This document shows positions 9,220-16,574 of a stretch of DNA of 64,000 nucleotides, in pieces. The position numbers were made by a program, and so were the translations under genes. Source of the stretch: Paenibacillus illinoisensis NBRC 15959 (GTDB lineage Bacteria > Bacillota > Bacilli > Paenibacillales > Paenibacillaceae). The notes under the pieces were generated by a model. That model did not search any database, had not been told where the DNA came from, and was given only the letters and a program-made list of their open reading frames with translations. Location of the stretch: assembly GCF_004000925.1 (NCBI RefSeq), contig NZ_BIME01000003.1, positions 372,001 to 436,000 on the forward strand, written 5' to 3'. Numbering within the stretch: the stretch's first letter is position 1; every line of letters begins with the position of its first letter.

Positions 9220-9270
9220 AAACAGGACCCCGCGCGCCCTATTGGCATCGTCGGTGTCCTGTTTTTTGTT
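9220..9270 (+). terminator. Terminator after the chemoreceptor gene
   Basis: AAACAGGAC (9220-9228) pairs with GTCCTGTTT (9256-9264), followed by a T-rich tract to about 9277. It may also serve the convergent symporter gene. Confidence 0.8.
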
Positions 9271-9312
9271 TTTTTATATTACCCGGCTCTTATCACCCGA
9301 GCTTCACTAATC

Positions 9313-10749
9313 CTATTTTGCAATCTTCATCTCTTGGGTTCCTGTTACGCCCGCTTCAGACTCCCAGCACTCCACCTCACCCGGAATACGAATAAGGTCA
9401 CGGGTAAAGACAGGGTCACGCCCCTCAGCCTTCTGTCTTTTGTAATCCTTCAGCGCCTCAAACGTGACCTTGGACAACATGAGGATCGCAATCAGATTGA
9501 CGACGACCATCAGCCCCATAAAGAGATCCGCCAGATCCCAGACCAGCTGGACTTTGGCTATTGCACCAAACAGCACCATGGCGATAACGCCAATCCGGTA
9601 CACCCACAGCCACATTTTATTGGACTTGATAAACTCAATATTGGTCTCCCCGTAATAATAATTCCCGATGAGTGTACTGAAGGCAAACAGGAATACCATA
9701 ACAGCCAAAAAGCCTGATGCCCAAGATCCGATATGCACACTTAATGCCGCCTGGGTCAATTCGATGCCCCCCAGATTGGAGCCTTCGTAGACTCCGGACA
9801 GCAATATAATCATGGCCGTACTTGTACAGATGACAAGTGTATCGGTCAGGACGCCAAAAGCCTGAATAAGTCCCTGCTTGACCGGATGTGTCGTATCCGC
9901 CGTAGCTGCGGCATTAGGCGCACTACCCATCCCCGCCTCATTGGAGAACAATCCACGCTTGACGCCGTTCATCAGCGCAGCACCCAATGTACCGCCGGCG
10001 ACCTGCTCAATGCCGAAGGCATTTTTTACGATTAGCACGATCATGGCTGGAAGCTGGGTGATATTCGCCAGCACTACAAATGCAGCAACCCCGATATACA
10101 GCACAGCAAGGACCACCACAATGTATTCGGAAGCCTTGGCAATCCGTTTCACACCGCCCATAATGATTCCGGCAAAGATCACCGCCATTACAATACCTAC
10201 CGTCAACCGATCGAGGCCGAACGAATTCTGGAATGCCACAGTGATCGTATTGGACTGCACAGCGTTAAAGACAAGGCCGAACGAGAGTGTGATGAGAATG
10301 GCAAACAATACCCCCATCCACCGTTTGCCTAGCCCACGTTCCATATAATAAGCCGGTCCTCCGCGGAATCCCCCATTATCCTTCACTTTATAGATCTGTG
10401 CGAGTGTACTCTCTACGAAACTGGAGGCTGAGCCGATAATTGCAATGATCCACATCCAGAACACAGCACCCGGTCCCCCAAGAGCAATAGCCAGCGCAAT
10501 TCCCGTAATATTACCGGTACCTACACGGGCAGCCATGCTAATACAGAACGCCTGAAAAGGCGAGATTTTATCCGCTTCCTTGCTCTTGGGCTCAGCCAGC
10601 ACCTTGACCATGTCTCCGATCATGCGGAACTGCATGAAACGGGTCTTGGTCGTGAAGTAAATCCCGCATACTACCAGCAATAGGATCAACAGCTTGGACC
10701 ATAAAAAATCGTTGAAAACAACGACAATATCTTGTATCGTTTGCTCCAT
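9313..10749 (-). CDS. Sodium/alanine-glutamine symporter, AGCS family
   Basis: The 478-residue polytopic protein imports a neutral amino acid with sodium. Family hallmarks are FQAFCISMAARVGTGNITGIALAI near the N-terminus and the later NEAGMGSAPNAAATADTTHPVKQG segment. Its length equals that of B. subtilis GlnT (478). A GlnL-like regulator is the divergent neighbour, as in the B. subtilis glnK-glnL-glsA-glnT region, so glutamine is the favoured substrate by inference. ATG at 10749 is chosen because GGAG is 8 bases upstream; the TTG at 10755 is too close to that site. Confidence 0.9.
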   Translation of the reverse strand: MEQTIQDIVVVFNDFLWSKLLILLLVVCGIYFTTKTRFMQFRMIGDMVKVLAEPKSKEADKISPFQAFCISMAARVGTGNITGIALAIALGGPGAVFWMWIIAIIGSASSFVESTLAQIYKVKDNGGFRGGPAYYMERGLGKRWMGVLFAILITLSFGLVFNAVQSNTITVAFQNSFGLDRLTVGIVMAVIFAGIIMGGVKRIAKASEYIVVVLAVLYIGVAAFVVLANITQLPAMIVLIVKNAFGIEQVAGGTLGAALMNGVKRGLFSNEAGMGSAPNAAATADTTHPVKQGLIQAFGVLTDTLVICTSTAMIILLSGVYEGSNLGGIELTQAALSVHIGSWASGFLAVMVFLFAFSTLIGNYYYGETNIEFIKSNKMWLWVYRIGVIAMVLFGAIAKVQLVWDLADLFMGLMVVVNLIAILMLSKVTFEALKDYKRQKAEGRDPVFTRDLIRIPGEVECWESEAGVTGTQEMKIAK

Positions 10750-11016
10750 TGGCAATACTCCTTTTATTCAACTATTGTTAAACACCATTCCATTTGCATG
10801 TCTGAGCGTAAAATTCCCATACTATTGCATATAGAATCTCATGGCATACTTCTGAATGATGATCTTTCGTTCCGTTTAGCATTTGTACCATTCCACACAA
10901 TTCATAGCCAGCTCATTCAGATGTTACTTATACTACAGTCCTATCTACGAAAAACGACACTTTCCTACAACAAACATTGGATTTTTTTTATGAAAAGGCT
11001 GTTTTCAGCGAAACTC

Positions 11017-11033
11017 TGTTACGTTATCTGACA
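11017..11033. promoter_or_regulatory. TnrA/GlnR-like box
   Basis: TGTTACGTTATCTGACA fits the published consensus TGTNANAWWWTNTNACA with one mismatch. It lies in the 434-base gap 10750-11183 between the divergent symporter and GlnL-like genes. Nothing else in that gap stands out. Confidence 0.55.
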
Positions 11034-11183
11034 TATTGGCTTATTACTGCATGGCTGGTTCTATGCAGAAAGGAAACAACGAAGTATGATAGGAATTAAA
11101 TTGACCACGACTCAGGGCAGTTCATCTGTCTGAACATACATTGGCCCAATTACATCCGCTGAGGAGAGGAGGATACCGAAAAT

Positions 11184-12113
11184 ATGCGTTATTTTATCGT
11201 GGATGATGATCCTGGCGTTCGTTCCATGCTGATGGATATTATTGAAGATGAAGGATTGGGTGAGATTGCCGGAGAAGCAGAGGACGGAGCTCACATTCAT
11301 GCCGAGCTGCTGGAATTACAGAAGGTAGACGTACTGCTGATTGATCTGCTCATGCCCCATCGGGACGGAATTCAGACCGTACGCGCACTGGAGGGAAGAT
11401 TCGAGGGCAAGATCGTGATGATCTCCCAGATTGAATCGAAAAACATGATCGGTGAAGCCTACTCGTTAGGCATCGAATACTACATTACGAAGCCGATTAA
11501 TCGGCTGGAGATTCTATCCGTTCTCCGTCTGGTCGAAGAACGTCTGCGGATGCAGCAGTCCATTCAGGATATTCAGCGGACATTGCAGGGATTGACCGGC
11601 ATTCAATCTGCCGGACGCCAAACCGTGCCTGCCCCTAACCAAACAATTGCCACCGCAGGACATTTCCTTCTCTCGGAAATGGGCATGATTGGTGAAGCAG
11701 GCAGCAAGGATCTGCTGGACATGCTCGAATATCTGGAACAGATTGAAGCTGAAGATCACACCATCTCGCCTTATACATTCCCGTCGCTCAAGGATATTTT
11801 TCAGAATATCGCCATACGCAAACTGGGAACGGATGCCTCGGCCACCGAGATAACCAAAGAGGTCAAGGCCTCAGAGCAGCGTGTTCGCCGGGCGATATTT
11901 CAGACCTTAAGTCATGTGGTGTCTCTGGGATTAACCGACTATACACATCCCAAATTCGAGAACTATGCGTCTAAATTCTTCGATTTCACGGAAATTCGCA
12001 AGAAAATGCTGGAGCTGCAGAACAATGTGGAGCCTTCCTTGTCCCAGACTCGAATAAATACCAAAAAATTTGTTCAGGTACTGTATATGGAAGCCAAGCG
12101 GCTTTTGCACTGA
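11184..12113 (+). CDS. glnL: GlnL/YcbB-type response regulator
   Basis: The 309-residue protein has an N-terminal receiver (IVDDDP, phospho-Asp54 in LLIDLLMPHRDG, Lys in YYITKPI). A linker follows, then a C-terminal YcbB-type DNA-binding region (IAIRKLGTDASATEITKEVKASEQRVRRAIFQTLSHVVSLGL). In B. subtilis the homologue GlnL (314 residues) works with kinase GlnK to switch on glutaminase and the glutamine transporter. No kinase gene is adjacent here, so the regulator is an orphan within the window. Start ATG 11184 follows AGGAGG at 11167-11172. Confidence 0.85.
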   Translation: MRYFIVDDDPGVRSMLMDIIEDEGLGEIAGEAEDGAHIHAELLELQKVDVLLIDLLMPHRDGIQTVRALEGRFEGKIVMISQIESKNMIGEAYSLGIEYYITKPINRLEILSVLRLVEERLRMQQSIQDIQRTLQGLTGIQSAGRQTVPAPNQTIATAGHFLLSEMGMIGEAGSKDLLDMLEYLEQIEAEDHTISPYTFPSLKDIFQNIAIRKLGTDASATEITKEVKASEQRVRRAIFQTLSHVVSLGLTDYTHPKFENYASKFFDFTEIRKKMLELQNNVEPSLSQTRINTKKFVQVLYMEAKRLLH

Positions 12114-12129
12114 TCAGCTGCCAAAATAC

Positions 12130-12205
12130 ATGCGGGCATGAATTAACAGGAATCAAAGCAGCTTCGAGAAAAAAGCTGTCCTTCCGGTTATGTTCATGCC
12201 CGCAT
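12130..12205. terminator. Long nested hairpin between convergent genes
   Basis: ATGCGGGCATGAA (12130-12142) pairs perfectly with 12193-12205. Inner stems continue with an imperfect segment and CAGCTT/AAGCTG. It sits between the ends of the GlnL-like and Spo0E-like genes and probably stops both transcripts, although no clean T tract is present. Confidence 0.6.
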
Positions 12206-12251
12206 CGTCGTATGTACTCATCTATGGTTGTCCTACTATTATATGAATCCC

Positions 12252-12428
12252 TCAAGCTCTTGTCTGGTTTCGATTCATTCGATTATATTCATTAATCAAT
12301 TCATCCAATGCCATGGATTGTCTGATGACATCCGGATGCCCAAGCCCACCCTCGTGATGTTCTACCAACATATGAAGGTTATGTCTGGCTTTTTCGATTT
12401 GATTTTTTAAATCCAAACTCATAACCAT
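12252..12428 (-). CDS. Spo0E-like aspartyl-phosphate phosphatase
   Basis: The 58-residue two-helix protein has the Spo0E signature SMALDELINEYNR near its C-terminus and HLMLVEHHEG-type spacing before it (visible as LHMLVEHHEGGLGHPDVI). Family members dephosphorylate Spo0A-P or related response regulators and delay sporulation. The start is ATG 12428, with AAGGAGG 8 bases upstream; ATG two codons later is the alternative. It is monocistronic and supports assignment to an endospore former. Confidence 0.88.
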   Translation of the reverse strand: MVMSLDLKNQIEKARHNLHMLVEHHEGGLGHPDVIRQSMALDELINEYNRMNRNQTRA

Positions 12429-12689
12429 GCCTTTGACCTCCTTATTTCTGTGTTATATTTTAGTTTTTACTGTCAATCTATAGTTGGATTAACATATGGC
12501 ATAGTCGGCATGGATGTTTTGTATCCTTCCCCAGTTTTTGAAGGTCATGAATGACTATGTTTGCCCGGATGCCGCAAAAGTGGCGCTGCCAAGCCATTTT
12601 TACAGTGAGATGAATGTTAAGCATCCATATTTTCTCCCCCTATCCTACTTCTTGTATGAATGTGTCTTTATTGTGTATTTTGGAAAATG

Positions 12690-12761
12690 AACAACAAAAA
12701 CACCCCTTTGGCAGGCAAACTGAGCAAAAGAGGCCAACCTGCATGCTATTGAGGGGTGTTT
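12690..12761 (-). terminator. Orphan minus-strand terminator-like hairpin
   Basis: AAACACCCCT (12698-12707) pairs with AGGGGTGTTT (12752-12761). Inside, TTGGC/GCCAA or GCAGG/CCTGC can form. Read on the minus strand the stem ends in GTTTTTGTTGTT. No coding gene lies upstream on that strand. The surrounding 503-base gap 12429-12931 holds only this hairpin and the control regions of its two flanking genes. Confidence 0.5.
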
Positions 12762-12801
12762 GAGCGTTCAGGATATCAGATTCGTGCGGTGAACAAATTC
12801 C

Positions 12802-12830
12802 TTTCCATAACCGGGCCATTCAGGTACAAT
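12802..12830 (+). promoter_or_regulatory. Candidate promoter of the acetate-transporter gene
   Basis: TTTCCA (12802-12807) and TACAAT (12825-12830) are spaced by 17 bases. They predict a leader of about 95 bases. Confidence 0.4.
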
Positions 12831-12931
12831 AGGGCGATGTGTGTGTCCGGACCCGGCGGATACGAAAGTTACTAGAGGATTGTATTCTTGTTTACATCCT
12901 GATTTGATATCATTGGAGGCTCATCAACACC

Positions 12932-13555
12932 ATGCAAACCGATTCACGGACTCAAGTTAAAATCATAAACGCCGATCCCAGCGCAATGGGATTATTTGGG
13001 CTGGCTATTGTGACCCTGGTCGCATCCTCCCAGAAACTTGGCATTACAGACGGGCTCAGCTATGCGATCCCATGGGCGATCTTCCTGGGTGCATTTGCAC
13101 AGTTGTTCGCCTGTATCCAAGATTCCAAACGCAATAATACATTTGGCACGACTGCTTTTGGCGCATACGCATTCTTCTGGTTTGCGATGGGTGCCAACTG
13201 GCTGATCAAAATGGGCGTGTTTGGCTCCACCCTGGCAGAACAGGCTGACGGTAAACAGCTCGGATTTGCTTTTGCCGGATACCTCGTATTCACCCTGTTC
13301 ATGACACTGGGCGCTGTGGAAGCCAATAAAGTACTGCTCATCATTTTCATTCTGATTGATTTCCTGTTCCTTGGCCTGACGTTCGATGCTTTCGGCGTAG
13401 CTCCTCACGTGTTCCATACCATCGCAGCATATGCTGAAATGGGTATCGGTATCGTGTCGCTCTACGGCACAGGAGCTTCTGTACTGAACGCTCACTTTGG
13501 CTATACGTTTTTGCCCATCGGCAAACCGTCCGGCATTTTCAAAGCCAAGGCTTAA
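12932..13555 (+). CDS. Acetate uptake transporter, GPR1/FUN34/YaaH (SatP) family
   Basis: The 207-residue protein has six predicted membrane helices. The family motif NPxxMGL appears here as NADPSAMGLFGLAIVTLV just after a short hydrophilic start, and ends GKPSGIF. Members move acetate or succinate with protons, or act as ammonium/acetate channels. ATG 12932 follows TTGGAGG by 12 bases. It has its own promoter and a strong terminator. Confidence 0.88.
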   Translation: MQTDSRTQVKIINADPSAMGLFGLAIVTLVASSQKLGITDGLSYAIPWAIFLGAFAQLFACIQDSKRNNTFGTTAFGAYAFFWFAMGANWLIKMGVFGSTLAEQADGKQLGFAFAGYLVFTLFMTLGAVEANKVLLIIFILIDFLFLGLTFDAFGVAPHVFHTIAAYAEMGIGIVSLYGTGASVLNAHFGYTFLPIGKPSGIFKAKA

Positions 13556-13569
13556 TATACAGCAGCACC

Positions 13570-13608
13570 AAACCGCCCGCGCGCCGGTCCGCGCCTGGCG
13601 GTTTTTTT
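13570..13608 (+). terminator. Terminator after the acetate-transporter gene
   Basis: AAACCGCC pairs with GGCGGTTT around a GC-rich inner stem, followed by seven T residues. Confidence 0.9.
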
Positions 13609-13731
13609 GACAATCATGCAATCATTGGAATATGAACTTGGTGGGCACCTATACTAGGAATAACATGAATAGACGATAGACCTGGCACATGCTTCAGAGA
13701 CGCAGCAGCCAGAGGGTCAGGAGGAAGAAAC

Positions 13732-14280
13732 ATGAGAGAGATACCTAAAGCTACGGAGTTCGAACAGGCGGAGAAAAAATATGTGCGCGAGACGCGCTGT
13801 TTCAAGACTGCACGAGTATTTCCGACCGATGTGAACAACCATAACACTTTATTCGGCGGCAAGTTGATGTCCTATATTGATGATATTGCATCCATTGCCG
13901 CTTCCAAACTATGCCGGGTCAATACAGTAACGGCTTCAACCGACTCAGTCGACTTTCTGTATCCCATTAACCCAACCGATTCCGTTACACTGGAATCCTT
14001 TGCTACCTGGACGGGACGCAGCTCTATGGAGATATTTGTGAAGGTAATCCGTGAGGACTTGAAGACAGGAGAGAAAAAGATTGCAGCAACAGCATTTCTG
14101 ACCTTTGTGGCGTTGGATGAAAATAATCGAAAACTCATTGTCCCCCGACTTATTCCGGAAACGGAAGAAGAGAAGAAACTATATGAGACCGCTCCGGATC
14201 GGGCGGCCATGCGGAAGCAGCGGCGGGAAGAGAGCAAGAAATTTGCCGACTTCCTTACCGTTACCTATCCTTGGGAGTAG
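13732..14280 (+). CDS. Acyl-CoA thioesterase, hotdog fold (YkhA family)
   Basis: The 182-residue protein has the hotdog thioesterase pattern: VFPTDVNNHNTLFGGKLMSYIDDIASIAA with the catalytic Asp/Asn region, then ASTDSVDFLYPI. Members hydrolyse medium- or long-chain acyl-CoA to free acid and CoA in the cytosol. The C-terminal tail is highly charged. ATG 13732 follows AGGAGGAAGAAAC. It is convergent with the TrpD2-like gene, 8 bases away, with no hairpin between them. Confidence 0.88.
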   Translation: MREIPKATEFEQAEKKYVRETRCFKTARVFPTDVNNHNTLFGGKLMSYIDDIASIAASKLCRVNTVTASTDSVDFLYPINPTDSVTLESFATWTGRSSMEIFVKVIREDLKTGEKKIAATAFLTFVALDENNRKLIVPRLIPETEEEKKLYETAPDRAAMRKQRREESKKFADFLTVTYPWE

Positions 14281-14288
14281 TTACAACA

Positions 14289-15365
14289 TCAGCTGGAGGT
14301 AGCCGGATACGTGGACACTGCTCTGCTATCCGGTAGTTCCCCACCCATGGAGACAGTCCATTGCTGATACTTCCGGTATGCTGCTCCGCTATCCAGTAGA
14401 CTTTGGCAGGTATAAATACCCTCTTCAATCGAATCGACGCGGCCAGTCGCATACAGACGGAAGCCACCATTCAACAACACCTGATTCACAAAAGCGATAT
14501 GCCCCTCTCCGCTGAGCACCGATTGTGCCACTTCAAGCTGTTTCGCAGCTGTCCATGCCATCTCGGGTACAGGAATATCCAGCTCATAAGCGGCAGGGTC
14601 CACCAGCTCCAGTCGTGTATCTCCGTTTTCCACAGCATACACACGTGTAGGCCGATCAATATAGAGGTCTTCCGAACCCTCCATTCCCTGCACCACGTAA
14701 GCTCGGCGGTATCCAAAGCGAGTTAGCAGCTTCGCGATCCGATCCAGAAATGTATTATGAAATACGCCAAAAACAAGATACGGTGAATGGTTAAAATCAA
14801 TCAGCTTCTCCGCTGTGTTAAACACGGTACGAAAGCCAAGTTCTTCTCGAAGCGGTCTTAGCTGCCGAAGCGAAGCGCACCAGTCTTCGGAAGATACGTA
14901 CATAACATCCGTTCTTTGCGCAGCCACTCTGGCTTCTTCCCGATTCATTTTCCTTGTATCAATACCTGCTTCCCTGAGCAGCATGGACAGGGTTACCCCC
15001 CACTTGGGCGGCAGAGGTTCGCTTCCGTGCAATGTCACCGGAAGCCCGGCTGCTGCCAGTACAAAGGCAACCGGAAAGGTAGCCATGAACGATTTGGTCC
15101 GTCCATCATACGGACCTGCACAGTCCAGTCCATCCTGGAATACGGACAGGCGATCTGCGCTGTTCCGGCATGCGTGGACAAAGGCCTCCAGCTCCTCGAC
15201 ATTCTCCATTTTCATCCGCTCCGCCATAAGAAAAGCGGCCGTCTGAGCAGGTGATACCTCCTTTCTCAGAATATGCTCGGCAACAGCCAGCGCTTCGGCA
15301 TAATTCAGATCACGTGAACCACGTTTTCCACGTCCAACCTCCCTGAGAATCTCAGACATATCCAT
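14289..15365 (-). CDS. TrpD2/YbiB-like phosphoribosyltransferase-fold protein
   Basis: The 358-residue protein resembles anthranilate phosphoribosyltransferase: helical N-terminal domain (LNYAEALAVAEHILRKEVSPAQTAAFLMAERMK) and a core with DCAGPYDGRTKSFMATFPVAFVLAAAG and LHGSEPLPPKWGVT. The classical GTGGD phosphoribosyl-diphosphate loop is replaced by DCAGPYDGR. It is therefore the TrpD2/YbiB branch, whose members bind nucleic acid rather than make tryptophan. ATG 15365 follows AGGAGG by 7 bases; the gene starts 18 bases after the ANTAR gene, in the same operon. Its place beside nitrite reduction suggests an accessory role there. Confidence 0.75.
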   Translation of the reverse strand: MDMSEILREVGRGKRGSRDLNYAEALAVAEHILRKEVSPAQTAAFLMAERMKMENVEELEAFVHACRNSADRLSVFQDGLDCAGPYDGRTKSFMATFPVAFVLAAAGLPVTLHGSEPLPPKWGVTLSMLLREAGIDTRKMNREEARVAAQRTDVMYVSSEDWCASLRQLRPLREELGFRTVFNTAEKLIDFNHSPYLVFGVFHNTFLDRIAKLLTRFGYRRAYVVQGMEGSEDLYIDRPTRVYAVENGDTRLELVDPAAYELDIPVPEMAWTAAKQLEVAQSVLSGEGHIAFVNQVLLNGGFRLYATGRVDSIEEGIYTCQSLLDSGAAYRKYQQWTVSMGGELPDSRAVSTYPATSS

Positions 15366-15383
15366 GATGCATCCTCCTTTCAA

Positions 15384-15977
15384 TTACGACTGGAGCAGTT
15401 GATGCGCCTTTACGATTGCCGTGGCGACATCCACCATCCGTTTACGTTCATCCATGGCTCTCTTGCGTAACAAGTCATAAGCTTCCGACTCGGAGATTTG
15501 CTTCAGATCACATAAAATGGCCTTCGCCATATCTATCCACTTTCGATCCTCCAGCCGGGACTGCAGCTGTTTCCGTTCCTGCTCCCACTGCTTGCGTTCC
15601 ATATAACGCTTGGCGGCAAAGTGCAGCGTCCAGTGTATCTCAGGCCCAATCATGGATGGGGTCAGTATTCCATCCATTGAAGTCTCTACCTCGCAGGATT
15701 CCACCGAGGAAGAGGCTGTATCCGGTGCGCACCACCATATCAATGGGGTGTTCACCTTCCCCTTTCCCAGGCAGCGTACCCAATATTCCACATCGGCCAG
15801 CGACAGATGCAGGATGGATGCCTCTGCTTCAGCTGCCAGCCTCAGAGCCTCCGTCTCACTGTCTGTCACCTGCACATGGTACCCGTTCGCCCCCAGCAAT
15901 CTCTCAGGAGTTAGAGGGATTGCATCGGATGAGGCCGCTATCGTTGGTTCTACACGGATGACCAATAATGATCGCAT
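15384..15977 (-). CDS. ANTAR-domain RNA-binding antiterminator with degenerate receiver
   Basis: The 197-residue protein begins with a receiver-like fold but lacks the acidic pocket and has LHLSLADVEY where the phospho-Asp should be, so it is a pseudo-receiver. A coiled coil (about 115-145) leads to an ANTAR three-helix domain (DMAKAILCDLKQISESEAYDLLRKRAMDERKRMVDVATAIV). ANTAR proteins of the NasR/NasT type bind paired hexaloop hairpins and prevent terminator formation. Exactly such a target lies in the divergent nirB leader (16404-16522). ATG 15977 follows GGGAGGG by about 12 bases. A TnrA/GlnR-like box is 75 bases upstream. Confidence 0.9.
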   Translation of the reverse strand: MRSLLVIRVEPTIAASSDAIPLTPERLLGANGYHVQVTDSETEALRLAAEAEASILHLSLADVEYWVRCLGKGKVNTPLIWWCAPDTASSSVESCEVETSMDGILTPSMIGPEIHWTLHFAAKRYMERKQWEQERKQLQSRLEDRKWIDMAKAILCDLKQISESEAYDLLRKRAMDERKRMVDVATAIVKAHQLLQS

Positions 15978-16051
15978 GATGGATCAATCCCTCCCTAATG
16001 CATAGGCAGAATGGTTAGCTTAAGCACCTAAAATAGTTCATCAAGTTAACA

Positions 16052-16068
16052 TGTTATATAACCTGACA
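16052..16068. promoter_or_regulatory. TnrA/GlnR-like box upstream of the ANTAR gene
   Basis: TGTTATATAACCTGACA matches TGTNANAWWWTNTNACA with one mismatch. It is the best-matching of the boxes between the divergent ANTAR and nirB operons. Confidence 0.6.
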
Positions 16069-16182
16069 ATATCTTAAGTTAAAAATATACAAGTTTGAAA
16101 CCAATTATGCATGTCGGTAACCTACCGGGCTAATTTCCATGATGATAAATAGGGTTCTTATCTAACTCCGTCTCTTGTTGTT

Positions 16183-16225
16183 GCCGAGGGGTTGCAGGCC
16201 TCTTCTTCCCTGTAACCGCTGCGGC
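16183..16225. other. Stem-loop in the ANTAR/nirB intergenic region
   Basis: GCCG (16183) with CGGC (16222) encloses GGTTGCAGG paired with CCTGTAACC. There is no T tract. It lies 120 bases upstream of the nirB promoter, so it is not part of the nirB leader; it may belong to a leftward transcript. Confidence 0.35.
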
Positions 16226-16292
16226 TGTTGACTTCATGTTATGGTACACACGCTGCTCGTTCATCGTTCAGTTCTTGTTTCTATTACACACA

Positions 16293-16309
16293 TGTAAACA
16301 TAATTAACT
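16293..16309. promoter_or_regulatory. Weaker TnrA/GlnR-like box upstream of nirB
   Basis: TGTAAACATAATTAACT matches the 17-base consensus with three mismatches. Its centre is about 77 bases before the predicted transcription start. Confidence 0.3.
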
Positions 16310-16331
16310 TCAAATTTCAAATACTTTTTTG

Positions 16332-16348
16332 TGTTAACTATATTGACA
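16332..16348. promoter_or_regulatory. TnrA/GlnR-like box overlapping the nirB -35 element
   Basis: TGTTAACTATATTGACA matches the consensus with two mismatches and contains the -35 hexamer TTGACA at its right end. The overlap favours repression, or a GlnR-type switch, over classical upstream activation. Confidence 0.5.
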
Positions 16349-16371
16349 TGAATGGAAGGATCTTTTATAGT
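16343..16371 (+). promoter_or_regulatory. Sigma-A promoter of the nirBDC-sumT operon
   Basis: A perfect TTGACA (16343-16348) and TATAGT (16366-16371) are separated by 17 bases. The predicted start near 16378 leaves a leader of about 195 bases before nirB. Confidence 0.75.
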
Positions 16372-16403
16372 TAGGCCATAACAACTCCATATTTAAACGA
16401 TCA

Positions 16404-16448
16404 CAGTTACAACGGCGTAGCTGGTTGAAACGGCAATGAAGCCTGTTT
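16404..16448 (+). promoter_or_regulatory. ANTAR target: tandem hexaloop hairpins P1 and P2
   Basis: P1 pairs CAGTTAC (16404-16410) with GTAGCTG (16417-16423) around the loop AACGGC. After a 4-base linker, P2 pairs AAACGGC (16428-16434) with GCC-T-GTTT (16441-16448, one bulge) around the loop AATGAA. Both six-base loops have A at position 1 and G at position 4, the known ANTAR recognition pattern. P2 shares bases with the left arm of the following terminator, so the two structures exclude each other. Confidence 0.8.
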
Positions 16449-16522
16449 TGCAATCTCGGATCCATGGCATGCGTATGCATATGCGCAGTCCTCCGAGGCA
16501 TAACAGGCTTTTTCTATTTTTC
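16439..16522 (+). terminator. Leader terminator controlled by the ANTAR hairpins
   Basis: AAGCCTGTT (16439-16447) pairs perfectly with AACAGGCTT (16502-16510). The stem continues inward past one mismatch, and an inner stem CTCGGA/TCCGAG follows. The tail is TTTTTCTATTTTT. It ends 52 bases before the nirB start and must be overridden for expression. Confidence 0.85.
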
Positions 16523-16574
16523 CGGAACGAAAAGCGAAGCAGTTCGCAGAATGGATCCAAGGGGGCTAATCACA

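Noticed and set aside
16464..16574. N-terminal extension of nirB
   Set aside because: The extra codons run through the leader terminator, and the ATG at 16575 has the binding site.
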